From Mortierella alpina (taxonomy: Eukaryota; Mortierellomycota; Mortierellomycetes; Mortierellales; Mortierellaceae), in assembly GCA_029449245.1 (NCBI GenBank), contig JANATF010000011.1:1550001-1614000 (forward strand): a stretch of DNA of 64,000 bases, in the 5' to 3' direction. A program made the translations under genes and the position numbers. This document shows positions 23,660-34,900 of the stretch, piece after piece (the first letter of the stretch is position 1; the number at the start of each line of letters is the position of its first letter). The notes below the pieces were generated by a model. It searched no databases. It saw nothing but the letters and a program-made list of their open reading frames with translations, and was not told where the DNA came from.

Positions 23660-25420
23660 ATGTCTGACAGCACCGTTCACGCCATTGCAGGTAACTTTGG
23701 CCGCATTCATGTGCATTCGCCTCGCGGATCGTAGTCTATGCACGGCCTGCGTCGGAAAGCAATGCGTCTTCGTCACATTGCTTTCAGCTACGCCTTCATG
23801 GATCCTCGACTCCAATAAGCCCTGCAGGTTACTGACTCGTGAACCACACATCTTTTGTATGACCTGCCAAATCGATAGGAGCCGGAGGTGGCATCATCTC
23901 CATGGCCTTGACATATCCTCTGATCACCATCAGCAGCAGACTCCAGGTCCAGAAGAACAAGGAGAGCAAGGAGGCCTATAAGGTAACGACACCGTCCATC
24001 CGCACAGACACATAGACGCTTGTCGAGGCCGGCTTCAGTAGACTGACATGCCGGCATCGGTCTCGGAGGGCGGTTGAGTTAAAGTGACAGTAAAAGCTCA
24101 ACATGGGTGACAACCTAACAGTTCTTTCCTCTACAAAACATGACTGGACCACAACGATTAGAGCGCACTGGATGCTGTCAAGAAGATCGTGGCCAAGGAG
24201 GGTATCGCTGGTCTTTACTCGTAAGTGAGCCAGATTCACCACCACATGTTCTAGACAGCAGGAAATTACAGAGATAATTGGCAGAACCATGGTCAAAGCT
24301 AGATCCGACAAAAAATATCCACCGAGATGCAGTTTTTATTGACAAAGAGTGTTTCTTTTTCTCTATTTCAACATGATTTTCAACAGTGGCCTGGACAGCG
24401 CGTTGTTCGGAATCTCGCTCACGAACTACTGTTACTACTACTTCTACGAGTTCACAAAGTCCGCCATCAATAAGGCTCAGATGAGCACCATCGAGTCCAT
24501 GTCAGCTGGAGCTGTTGCCGGTAAGTCGAATTTCGCGTCTTTTTTGCTTTCTCCAGGAGCCGCGCCCGGAACAATTGTTAAAAAGGCCGGAAAACGTAGG
24601 GGATCTTGCTAATCGTCAACGTGAATGCGCTTAGGTGCTGCCACGGTCTTTATCACCAACCCTATCTGGGTCATCAACGTATGTCAACCTTTCAACCTTC
24701 ATTCGTGTCACATAACAAGGATCAGAGGATCAGAGGACCAGAGTAACTGTACCGCTGCTAACGTTGATGCCGTTGCCCCTTCCTTTTTGGTCCGCTCGCC
24801 CTACAGACTAGAATTGCGACGCGCAATGCCAGCGCGCCCAACTCGCGCCCTCTGGGCACTATTGAGACTGCGACTCAGATGATCAAGGAGAACGGCCTCA
24901 AGTCGTTCTGGCAAGGAATCATGCCTGCTTTGATTTTGGTCGCCAACCCCATCATCCAGTACACGGTCTTTGAGAAGCTCAAGAACAGGATCGCCAAGAC
25001 TCGCTCCCTGACGGGCTTTGACTTTTTCTTGCTGGGCGCTATCAGCAAGCTTGCTGCCACCAGCATCACATACCCTTACATGTAACGACGCCCGTTTTTC
25101 TTTCTCGCTTCTTCTCAATGTTTCTTCTTACATTGATCGCTGATCCTCCTTCTCTATTTCGTTGCCAAAATAGTGTCGTCAAGTCGCGCATGCAGTTGAA
25201 GCAATCCGATGATGCCAAGGAGCGTTATAGCTCCATCATGGATGGCTTCCGCAAGATCATCAAGTACGAGGGTGTGGCTGGTCTGTACAAAGGCATCTCC
25301 AGCAAGATTGTTCAGTCCATTCTCACAGCCTCGTTCTTGTTCATGGCCCAGGCCAGCTTGGTCGAGTACGTTGCCCGTCTCTTGACCCACCTTGGCATGC
25401 GTGCTCAGAAGCGTATCTAA
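23660..25420 (+). CDS. Peroxisomal adenine-nucleotide carrier, PMP47/ANT1-like (mitochondrial carrier family)
   Basis: Such carriers exchange ATP for AMP across the peroxisome membrane so that fatty acids can be activated inside. Exons 23660-23690, 23879-23982, 24162-24220, 24387-24520, 24635-24678, 24807-25081 and 25174-25420 give 297 residues, the usual carrier length. Three repeats of two helices are visible. Their signature motifs are YPLITISSRLQ, NPIWVINTRIATR and TYPYIVVKSRMQ. These deviate from PX[DE]XX[RK] in the way known for PMP47 and PMP34 and point to the peroxisomal branch rather than mitochondrial ADP/ATP carriers. The GLYSGLDSALFG and GLYKGISSKIVQS loops are standard. The seventh exon ends in a basic tail (MRAQKRI). 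A role with acyl-CoA synthetase at 50-53 kb is thematic only. Confidence 0.9.
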
Positions 25421-26830
25421 GAAACAAGAGGTAATAGAATAGCATGGCTATATTTTTGGCTTCATCACATTGCACCCCCCACCACTCCCCTCATTTTTCT
25501 CTCCTCCCTAAACTACACACACAAACACCGTCTTGTATAAAAGGAAGTTGCGCCTCAATATAAGTTTTTGGAACATAGGCGATAGTCAGGAAATGATCTC
25601 AATGGCCCGCGCCTTTGCTCCTGCAAAGGAAGGCCAGTGGTGAGACCAGAGAAAGGCAGTTGGTGTCTGGGTGTCTGCGAATCGCACGCTTGGGATCAGA
25701 GAAATGAACTTCAATGAATACTGATTGATGTGCTAACGACATGTTGCACACCGAGCGAGGAATCTCACAGCTGACTGCAACAAAAGGAAGAGGTGTGCCT
25801 GAGGACATCACGTTCTTTGCCTGGACGTCCCGACATCCCCTTATTTCTCCCATTCGCAATCCCCCCCTGTGGTGTTTGTAGCTCGGGACGATAAGAGGTA
25901 AGGGGACTAAGGGTGATCGTGTCAAGCCATTTACTGGAGGCATGGGTGGACCAGGGGACGGGGGGACGGGGGGACGGGGGGGTCAGGACTTGACGTGTGG
26001 TGAGTATGTTGGCATTTGGCAAGGCAATATAGCAACACCACATTCCAGGCCCATGCTCCTCGTGCCCGTGCCTGTATAATTGTAGACGATATCGCTGTAG
26101 AGAGCATTACCTTTATGCACTGGATAGGGGTTACTTTGCGACGGATCTCATCACCACAAGCTTCACCCGTGTTCTAATTATACATTAGACATCCACGCAG
26201 AGTAACAATGCATCGATTTGCTTCTACCGCGTTACAGTGCATGAGCAAGGGAGTCTAAGCGCAATAGAACCCCAGATGGCTCCTGCGCAGAAAGTGTTAC
26301 ACATTCAATTGCGGTGTGGTCCCACACACAAGATACTTCCCAGCTGGCGGCACCCATTTGAACACCGGACATTTATGCCAGGGCAGACAGCAGACAAATG
26401 TAACTACGACGAGGAGTAAAAAAAGAACACACACATAGACACTGGCTGAAAAAGAAAGGGATCGACCTGGCCTTGGTAAAACAAGGGGAGAGGACTCTTG
26501 GTCATTCCATAGCAGGGACAACACGACGGTAGGGAAAGGGGAAGGATGGCAAGCAGCATGCATATCTGGCCAATGGGTTGTTGAAACCCTCATACTCCTT
26601 TTACAGCATTCTCTTCCTACCTGTGCAGCAAGAGTGCCAGTGCCAGTGCCAACCTCATCTCTTGTTCGTCTACCTTTCTTTCTTTCCAGTCCTCTCTTGC
26701 TCCCTTGTCCCACTGCCGAGTTCTCTTTTTTTTTCGTCTCTCTCTCTCTCTCACTCCCACCGGTAGTGCTTGAGACACTGATCTTTTGTTATCACCAGTC
26801 TCTACACCTGCACAGAGCAATTCACTCAAC
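25421..26830. other. Intergenic region with G-rich tract
   Basis: Contains a TATAAAA-like word at 25535-25541 that lies in the presumed 3' region of the carrier, the G-run cluster at 25953-25982 described separately, and a CT-rich leader (26660-26760) for the next gene. No coding region is supported. Confidence 0.4.
25953..25982 (+). repeat. Tandem GGGGGAC units, potential G-quadruplex
   Basis: Four runs of four to seven guanines are separated by AC dinucleotides, an ideal pattern for a stable intramolecular G-quadruplex on the + strand. Confidence 0.75.
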
Positions 26831-28075
26831 ATGTGTGGTCATGAGCGCATGGACTGTATCCATGTTGTCAGATCAGCCACTGTGCGCAGACGCGCCCTTC
26901 CGGACCCACCGATCGCCGTTAAGTTCGTAGGAACCAGCGATGCCACTTCCACGCCGCCACTCTCCACATCACCCTCAAGTAACACCGAGAAGATCCTGAT
27001 CATCTCTGCCGCCACATGTGGGTCATTGCTGCTGGTCATCGCCTTGATCCTTTTCTATATCGGCATGAAACGCAGAAACGCTTCTCAAAGGAGGATCGGA
27101 CAGCTGCAGGAGTTTGCGCCAGCCTTTCTGGACGACGAAAAGACTGATAAATATTATCAACCGAGCGACCTTGAAAAGACATCGTCCGTCTCGACACGAG
27201 GCCCTGTACCGCCATGCAATGTCCATCATCGTACTCGGTCTGCGCCTGTAGCGTTTGCAAAGAGTATTCGCAAAAACAGCAAGAGCAGCATTAGCAAGGA
27301 TCGCCATCATGCGGATCGGGAGCCGAGTGGCCCATTCCAGCAGATATCGCTGGCTGCAGAAGACGATGGATTCGTAGAAAGTGAGGATGAGCTCGCGCTT
27401 CAACGGTCGCTCTCTACGGCGGTCTTTAGAAACCGTGCCTCCACCATTTCAATCCCTAATTCGGTCTTGAGCACCCTGCACCGCAGCGTGAGTCTTAACA
27501 GCCACACTAACACGGGTTACATCAGCCGCTCTCCGCCCATTGATGAGGAGCACGCTCAAGATCCGCAGGATGCCGACGCCCTCCCGACGCCGACCAACCT
27601 CCGATTTGAGGAGGGCGAACATAACTCTGGCGCATCAAAGACAAGGGACCTTGCTCAGCCGAACCGCTTCTCTGCCAGTATGGCGTACCATACCCATCGA
27701 GGCTCCTTCTCGTCCGCTATGGAGTTCGATCCTTCGCGCTTCTCGACGTCCTCAGTCATGTTTGATTCCAAACATCTATTCCCGCGCTCTGGCCGCGCAG
27801 ACTCTGACGACGAGGACAGTGACGATGCCAGCTCGAGCTCATCCGCTGATGGCTTTGACCACTTGCCCCCACATCAGAAGCCTCAGAGCTTTGAGACTCA
27901 TCATCTGTACACTGGTAGTAGTGACAAGCAAGACCTGCTCGAAGAAGAAGGGGTCGGTCCCATGCAGCAGCAGCAGCAGCAGCAGCAACGCTCTCACCCT
28001 CATTACATCCAACATGCAGGCGACTATACAGCGCCCGCAGTTGAAGAGCCGACTCCGCATGACCCACGGGTATGA
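26831..28075 (+). CDS. Single-pass membrane protein with long disordered tail, unknown function
   Basis: Intronless frame of 414 residues from the first ATG at 26831; frames upstream use non-ATG starts in the CT-rich leader. One transmembrane helix lies at about residues 55-78 (ILIISAATCGSLLLVIALIL and onward), followed by KRRN, so the basic side and the 335-residue C-terminal tail should be cytosolic. The tail is rich in Ser, Asp and Arg, with many basophilic kinase-type sites (RSVS, RTRSAP, RASTIS, RGSFSS), an acidic DSDDEDSDDASSSSS block and an eight-Gln run. No signal peptide is seen in the 50-residue N-terminus. The shape resembles fungal plasma-membrane sensor or cell-wall-stress proteins, but no named domain is visible. 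The stop codon lies in a short GGGTAC-type repeat. Confidence 0.75.
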   Translation: MCGHERMDCIHVVRSATVRRRALPDPPIAVKFVGTSDATSTPPLSTSPSSNTEKILIISAATCGSLLLVIALILFYIGMKRRNASQRRIGQLQEFAPAFLDDEKTDKYYQPSDLEKTSSVSTRGPVPPCNVHHRTRSAPVAFAKSIRKNSKSSISKDRHHADREPSGPFQQISLAAEDDGFVESEDELALQRSLSTAVFRNRASTISIPNSVLSTLHRSVSLNSHTNTGYISRSPPIDEEHAQDPQDADALPTPTNLRFEEGEHNSGASKTRDLAQPNRFSASMAYHTHRGSFSSAMEFDPSRFSTSSVMFDSKHLFPRSGRADSDDEDSDDASSSSSADGFDHLPPHQKPQSFETHHLYTGSSDKQDLLEEEGVGPMQQQQQQQQRSHPHYIQHAGDYTAPAVEEPTPHDPRV

Positions 28076-28128
28076 GTATCACCCACGGGTACGGGTACAG
28101 GTACGGGTAAGGTACGATCACAGGTACA
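28066..28128 (+). repeat. Imperfect ACGGGT / GGTACA tandem repeat over the stop codon
   Basis: Two copies of an ACCCACGGGTA word and several GGTAC units are packed together across the end of the preceding gene. Confidence 0.6.
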
Positions 28129-30234
28129 TCTCGTACCATCATTCTCCCTCATGCCCGACACGAGTCGCTTCCTGCCACTTTCAAAAGCTCATCAGTCCTC
28201 GCGTTGCTCGATCTGAGAACCCAGGGTTGATCGCTTCTACATATATGATCCATCTTTCTTGCCCATCTTAGTGTTAACAATTGTATATTCAGGCGCCCTT
28301 GTATTAAGCAAATAAAAGAAAGAAAAAAAAACTACATACAACTCTGCGAGCCTGTCGGGCTTGATTTTCGCATTTGGGACGGAACCTGAAAGGCTTGCAA
28401 ATCTCTCTACACTGGCTCGTGCTGCCCAATGTACCTTTCGTCGCAGCACTCATTTCATTTTTTTTTAGAGTTACGCATGTTCATGTCACATCCAGCATCG
28501 TCCTTCAAAAGTCGTCTCTTTTTTTTTTTACGCGTAAACAAAGACGTGCCACGAGGTTTTCATCCCTTCTACTCGGAACCACTGATCACTCATGCGGATA
28601 CCCTGTTCGGAGATCGGGGGGCAAAGGAAGAAAGTGACATATACCGAGAGCACAAGGAAAACGCAAACAGCTCTGCCCGAAGAAAAAAGAACTCGGTGTT
28701 TGTTGTTGATCCACAATCATACTTTTGGATCCATGAACCAACACTAGAGTCATTCGTCATGGTACCACTAGGTTGGAAAAAAAAAAGAGGCGGAACATCG
28801 TGGTGCCGGAAGGGGGTCATCGCTTGCGCCCCTTTAAAATGCTGTGAACAGCTCAAGGCGTACGAATCGGAAGGACCTTGGGTCCTGTAAGAGACCAGCA
28901 AACGGTTGCACAACCTATCCCACGCAAGCACTAACCCTTGGTATTCTGCATCTGCAATGCAAGGCGTCCGACCCATGTGTCGGACTGTTAGAGACCACTC
29001 CTCGCTGCATGACTGACTTTTGCGCCAGAATGGAGGGTTGTCAGGCCTGTTTAGGTGGGGATTGAAAGACAAGCGCATGGAAGATTCTCCCCTTTCCTTT
29101 TTCCTGTTGCGCGGGCGCGCGATTTGGGTTACACACTTGGTGGTGTGGAGTCGGTGCGTGAGACTGGCTAGACGGGTAGAGGGGAGGAAGAGGAACCTTA
29201 TAAGGGTAAGTGAGCACAATTGTGTTGCCTTAGCGCGCCTCTTATCAGATTCTTGTCCGTCCCCGCCCTTCGATGCTTTTTTTTTCTTTCCATGGCCCCA
29301 GTTCGTAATGCGCGCTCTCTGGCTTTATCAGATCCTCGCCCAGGATCATCCTCTTGTTGGTCGGGGAGACAAAACTCGCAGCTCAGCTGAAATACTCAAG
29401 TTTGAACCTTACTCCGCATTTGGTCAACCCGCCATGGATCGTTTCTTGTCTTTCTCTCACTCACCCTCACTCTCACTCTCTCTGTGGTGCTTTGCGCTTC
29501 AAAACCGCCCAACGATAAAAAAAAACGCCTCGACAGCACTGGAGGCACAACATGTTTTTTTTTCTTTCTTGCACTTCTTTGCGACACGTTAGCTTCTTGT
29601 ACTTCCACCGGTTCACGATGAATAAGCAGAATCAATCTTCCTTTTCCAGTACCGGGTATGCACGCAAGTCGACGCAACAAGAACAGAGGGCACAAAAACC
29701 CAAACCATAACCCGAAGAATCAGATATACAAAACCCAGCCAGACTACTTTGCCTGCGGGCCACATGCCGCTTATCAGATCAACAGGTTCTTCGCCTGCTC
29801 TACTTTATGGGTCTCTATGGTGCACATAACACACACATACACACATACTGTACACGTCGCTTCAATTGCACAGTATTCTAATGCACCTTTCGTGTTCCTT
29901 TCCGCTCACGCTTAGACATACTCACCCCGTTCATGAATAAGGCGCCAGAGTGCAATTCAAACCCACCTGGCAAACCTGGCACAAAGAGAAGAAAGAAATG
30001 GACCTGACTGAATACGCGAATGACATGCATTCTGCTGAGGATACTTCGAGGATGATTCGAGTCTCTGTCTCTGTCTGTCTCTCTCTCTCGGGTGCCATGT
30101 CTCCGCGCGCCCGTCTGATCATCAGTTATAAAAGACAGCCACCCCTAGCGCCTCTTTTTCTTGTTCTCCACCCACCCTGCTCCCTTACGGTCCCACTCTT
30201 TCTCGCCCCTCACTCCTTCTTCACACCACCCACA
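28076..30234. other. Intergenic region without supported genes
   Basis: Holds several T or A homopolymers (28460, 28520, 28780, 29278, 29518), a CA run at 29826-29846 and a CT-rich leader near 30070-30230. Open frames up to 209 codons on the - strand have no domain and mixed codon use; I treat them as noise. Confidence 0.45.
30127..30134 (+). promoter_or_regulatory. TATA box of the Cys-rich membrane-protein gene
   Basis: TATAAAAG lies 101 bases before the ATG at 30235, followed by a pyrimidine-rich leader. This is one of the best TATA boxes in the window and suggests a strongly expressed gene. Confidence 0.65.
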
Positions 30235-31000
30235 ATGTCTGCCTCCAACACCACCGCCAGCTTCTCGCCCGAGACTCCCTGGACTCAGTACTACTGCAGT
30301 GCCACCAACCCCTGCACTGTTGAGGGCTTCTCCTGCCACTTCAACAAATACTGCATCCCCGAGCTCCCCGAGGGCGAGACCTGCTTGGATGCCAAGGACA
30401 CCGTTGCTCCCTTCGTGGCCCGTGTTGACAACGTCTACACCCTCTACTGCGATATGCCCAACGATATCCGCCCCCAGACTACCAAGTGCCCCTTGGGATG
30501 CGAGAGTATGTTTGGCTCTATCCTTTTTTTCCTTCACATGGACACTGCATGAGGTTTATACACTTCGATTTTTTGGAGACTGACAGCCCTTTCTTTTTTT
30601 TTTTCTTTTTTTTTCTTGCAACCTTTCTCCAGAGTGGGAGGACTGCCACGGTGACATCTGCTTCCTCAAGAAGTGCACCAAGGACCAGACCGCCTGCAAG
30701 AACGGTGATCTTGATATGTGCATGGGCAAGAAGCGTGAGGAGATCATCTGCTACGAGGCCATCCCTCACGGCCAGACCCACCCTCAGTCTATTGAGGAGA
30801 AGGGTCTGAGCAGCTCTCAGGTCGGAGGTATTGCTGGAGGTGTCTCGGCTGCTGTGGTCGTCCTCTTTGCTGCCGGTGCTTACTTCATGATCCGCCGTCG
30901 TCGTGCCGCCAAGGCCGCCAAGGCTCTGGAGCAGGCCCTGCCCACGTACTCTGCCCATGACGAGAAGAACGCCATGAAGCAGGTTACCTCTTCCGCTTAA
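30235..31000 (+). CDS. Cys-rich single-pass membrane protein, unknown function
   Basis: Exons 30235-30505 and 30633-31000 give 212 residues. The N-terminal 140 residues hold about 17 cysteines in closely spaced pairs (YYCSATNPC, GFSCHFNKYC, KCPLGCE, DCHGDICFLKKC), which suggests a disulphide-rich domain facing the cell exterior or a lumen. One helix at about 155-178 (VGGIAGGVSAAVVVLFAAGA) is followed by RRRRAAKAAK, so the short C-terminus is cytosolic. No N-terminal signal peptide is seen, so insertion would rely on the single helix. Codon use is extremely biased toward C/G, and with a good TATA box this points to high expression. AATAAA words follow the stop directly (31001-31012). I recognise no named family. 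Confidence 0.8.
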
Positions 31001-31904
31001 ATAATAAATAAGCGAAAAAGTGAAAAGAGAGAGAGAAAAAAAGAATTATAGTAGCGTCCATTTCTTTTTGACTATAATATTCTCACAACAGCATGCTTCC
31101 TTCCTGCTGGAGGACTTGTCTACCCTATTGTTCATATCCTGTTATATACTTCACCATATCCAATACATCATTCATCTTAATCATCATCTATCCTTTTGAA
31201 ATGACTGTGCTGGTGGTTGTAATATCCCGAGAGTGCGTCTACTCTTCCATCCGATGTGATACCTTGTGCACAAAGCTGTCCTAGTCAGGATCCTTCGTGG
31301 TTCATAATTCGTATCTTGCCCGCTATTTCCCAGCCTTCTAAGCGCGACCATTGTGTTATGCCTACACAAAAAAACCGCATCGTTATCGATGGAGCGGTGC
31401 GTGCGCTAAGGGGTCTAGTTAAATCAAAGAGGGTTTGCTCCGCAAAGGCAGTAGGCAACACAAGAAACCCAAACACCAGCAGACACACAAACACACACAC
31501 ACACTCCGAGCCTCATGGTCGTGTTTTTTTCACACTCCCTGTAGGTGCAAATGACATATGACTTACATCTTTCTGTATCATGGGGGGGGGGCATGTGGGT
31601 TGGTGTGTATCTGCGTGTTCGACTGCAATGGACCGCGGGCCGCGGCACCATGGCAAAAAATACGAACGCGCTCGCTTTTTTGAGATATATACTTGTGCAA
31701 ATCGGCGTTGAGCAATGGATAGCCAATAATGCACCCTGTTACAACGTTGACTACGAATCACTGGAGCATCCATGGCCCCACTCAGCCTAAGCGCAAAAAA
31801 TTATGCAATCAAGCGGATGTTTGCATCATACTACGGTGCTGTAGCGCACAAGACTTGGGCTACCCTGCTCGATATTTATATACTAGCGCCTTAGCTTCCC
31901 TGTT
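31001..31904. other. Spacer between two convergent genes
   Basis: Contains AATAAATAA just past the preceding stop, a CA run at 31490-31502 and a run of ten guanines at 31582-31591. No gene is supported. Confidence 0.45.
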
Positions 31905-34900
31905 TCACTGTCTCCGATCGCAATCAATAACGCCCAGATTTGAGTTGGTCTTGAGTGCCTCACCCAGCGCCTTGGCTCCGTCGTCTCCGATGTTGTTGTA
32001 CTGCAGGTTAAAAGTGGTCAGGGTCGAGTTTGTCCTGAGTGCCTCACCCAGCGCCTTGGCTCCGTCGTCTCCGATCGAATTGTTGGTCAAGTCCATAGTG
32101 GTCAGGGTCGAGTTGGTCTTGAGTGCCTCACCCAGCGCCTTGGCTCCGTCGTCTCCGATCTTGTTGCTGGTCAAGTCCAGTGTGGTCAGGGTGGAGTTGG
32201 TCTTGAGTGCCTCACCCAGCGCCTTGGCTCCGTCGTCTCCGATCGAGTTGTTGAGCAAGTCCAAAGTGGTCAGGGTCGAGTTGGTCTTGAGTGCCTCGCC
32301 CAGCGCTTTGGCTCCGTCGCCTCCGATCTTGTTGCTGGTCAAGTCCATAGTGGTCAGGGTCGAGTTGGTCTTGAGTGCCTCACCCAGCGCCTTGGCTCCA
32401 TCGTCGCCTCCGATCTTGTTGCTGGTCAAGTCCAGTGTAGTCAGGGTCGAGTTGGTCTTGAGTGCCTCACCCAGCGCCTTGCCTCCGTCGTCTCCGATGT
32501 TGTTGTACTGCAGGTTAAAAGTGGTCAGGGTCGAGTTTGTCCTGAGTGCCTCACCCAGCGCTTTGGCTCCGTCGCCTCCGATCTTGTTGCTGGTCAAGTC
32601 CATAGTGGTCAGGGTCGAGTTGGTCTTGAGTGCCTCAGCAAGCGCCTTGGCTCCGTCGTCTCCGATCTTGTTACTGGTCAAGTCCATAGTGGTCAGGTTC
32701 GAGTTGGTCTTGAGTGCCTCACCCAGCGCCTTGGCTCCATCGTTTCCGATCTTGTTGCTGGTCAAGTCCAGTGTAGTCAGGGTCGAGTTGGTCTTGAGTG
32801 CCTCACCCAGCGCCTTGGCTCCGGCGCCTCCGATCGAGTTGTTTCGCAAGCCCAAAGTGGTCAGGGTCGAGTTGGTCTTGAGTGCCTCACCCAGCACCTT
32901 GGCTCCGTCGTCTCCGATGTTGTTGTACTGCAGGTTTAAAGTGGTCAGGGTGGAGTTGGTCTTGAGTGCCTCCCCCAGAGCCTTGGCTCCGTCGACTCCG
33001 ATCTCGTTGCTGGTCAAGTCCATCCTGGTCAAGGTTGAGTTGGTTTTGAATGCCTCAGCAAGCGCTTTCGTTACGTCGCCTCTGATTTTATTTTCCTTCA
33101 AGTCCAGTGTGGTCAGAGTTGAGTTGGTCTTGCGTACTTCCAGAAATCCTAGGAGGCCTTGAAACCTGATCAAGTTTCCCTGCAATTCCAAAGTAGTCAG
33201 AGATGAATTGATCTTGAGAGCTTCGGTCAGTGCCTTGGCTCCGTCGTCTCCGATCTTGTTGTATTGCAAGTTCAAAGTGGTCAGGGTCGAGTTGGTCTTG
33301 AGTGCCTCACCCAGCGCCTTGGCTCCGTCGTCTCCGATCGAGTTGCTTCGCAAAACCAGAGTGGTCAGGGTTGAGTTGGTCTTGAGTTCCTCACCCAGCG
33401 CCTTGGCTCCATCGTCTCCGATCTTGTTGCTGGTCAAGTCCAGTGTAGCCAGGGTCGAGTTGGTCTTGAGTGCCTCACCCAGCGCCTTGGCTCCAGCGCC
33501 TCCGATCGAGTTGTTTCGCAAGCCCAAAGTGGCCAGGGTCGAGTTGGTCTTGAGTGCCTCACCCAGCGCCTTGGCTCCGTCGTCTCCGATGTTGTTGTAC
33601 TGCAGGTTAAAAGTGGTCAGGGTCGAGTTTGTCCTGAGTGCCTCACCTAGCGCTTTGGCTCCGTCGCCTCCGATCTTGTTGCTGGTCAAGTCCATAGTGG
33701 TCAGGGTCGAGTTGGTCTTGAGTGCCTCACCCAGCGCCTTGGCTCCGTCGTCTCCGATGTTGTTGTACTGCAGGTTTAAAGTGGTCAGGGTGGAGTTGGT
33801 CTTGAGTGCCTCCCCCAGAGCCTTGGCTCCGTCGACTCCGACCTCGTTGCTGGTCAAGTCCATCCTGGTCAAGGTTGAGCTGGTTTTGAATGCCTCAGCA
33901 AGCGCTTTCGTTACGTCGCCTCTGATTTTATTTTCCTTCAAGTCCAGCGTGGTCAGACTTGAGTTGGTCTTGCGTACTTCCAGAAATCCTAGGAGGCCTT
34001 TAAACCAGATCAAGTTTCCCTGCAAGTCCAAAGTAGTCAGAGATGAATTGATCTTGAGAGCTTCGGTCAGTGCCTTGGCTCCGTCGTCTCCGATCTTGTT
34101 GTATTGCAAGTTCAAAGTGGTCAGGGTCGAGTTGGTCTTGAGTGCCTCACCCAGCGCCTTGGTTCCGTCGTCTCCGATCGAGTTGCTTCGCAAAGCCAGA
34201 GTGGTCAGGGTCGAGTTGGTCTTGAGTGCCTCACCCAGCGCCTTGGTTCCGTCGTCTCCGATCGAGTTGCTTCGCAAAGCCAGAGTGGTCAGGGTCGAGT
34301 TGGTCTTGAGTGCCTCACCTAGCGCCTTGGCTCCGTCGTCTCCGATCTTGTTGCTGCTCAAGTCCATAGTGGTCAGGGTCGAGTTGGTCTTGAGTGCCTC
34401 GCCCAGTGCCTTGACTCCGTCGTCTCCGACGGTGTTGCTGGTCAAGTCCAAAGTGGTTAGAGTCGAGCTGGACCTCAATACCTCCACTAGATTTGTAAAA
34501 TTCTCTTTTGCTTGAGCTGATCCAGGTACCACCGCAATTGATAGCTTGCAATGGTTGGATGATGTGTTTGACTTGGTGCTGAAAAGTTTGATGACATCCT
34601 TGGAGAGTGCGACATGGAGTATTAATATTTTCATACCAGGGAGTCCTTTGACGCGAGAAAGTATTTCATAGTGCGAAGATCTCAATGGCAGGTTGCTTGA
34701 TAGATATTGCTGGATATTAAGCGTGAGAATGGCGACTCTTGACTTCTTGAGTGCACCCTCCAGCACTTCTAGATCACCTGTAGTGTAAGCCCAGCCAAAG
34801 CTCACGCCCAGCTCATAAACAGATCTCGCCTTTCCCAAAGCCAAGGAGAACTGTTCTGCCAACACTTTTGACCGAAGCGTCACTTCCACCCGACCAATGC

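Noticed and set aside
27540-28271. 243-codon + strand frame overlapping the single-pass membrane protein
   Set aside because: Shifted-frame shadow of the real coding sequence, Arg/Pro/Thr-rich with no features of its own.
31729-34515. Two long + strand frames (477 and 435 codons) rich in Ala-Ser-Pro-Ser
   Set aside because: They are the antisense reading of the 84-bp LRR repeats, whose period of three and lack of reverse stops creates open frames. They have no start context or domain.
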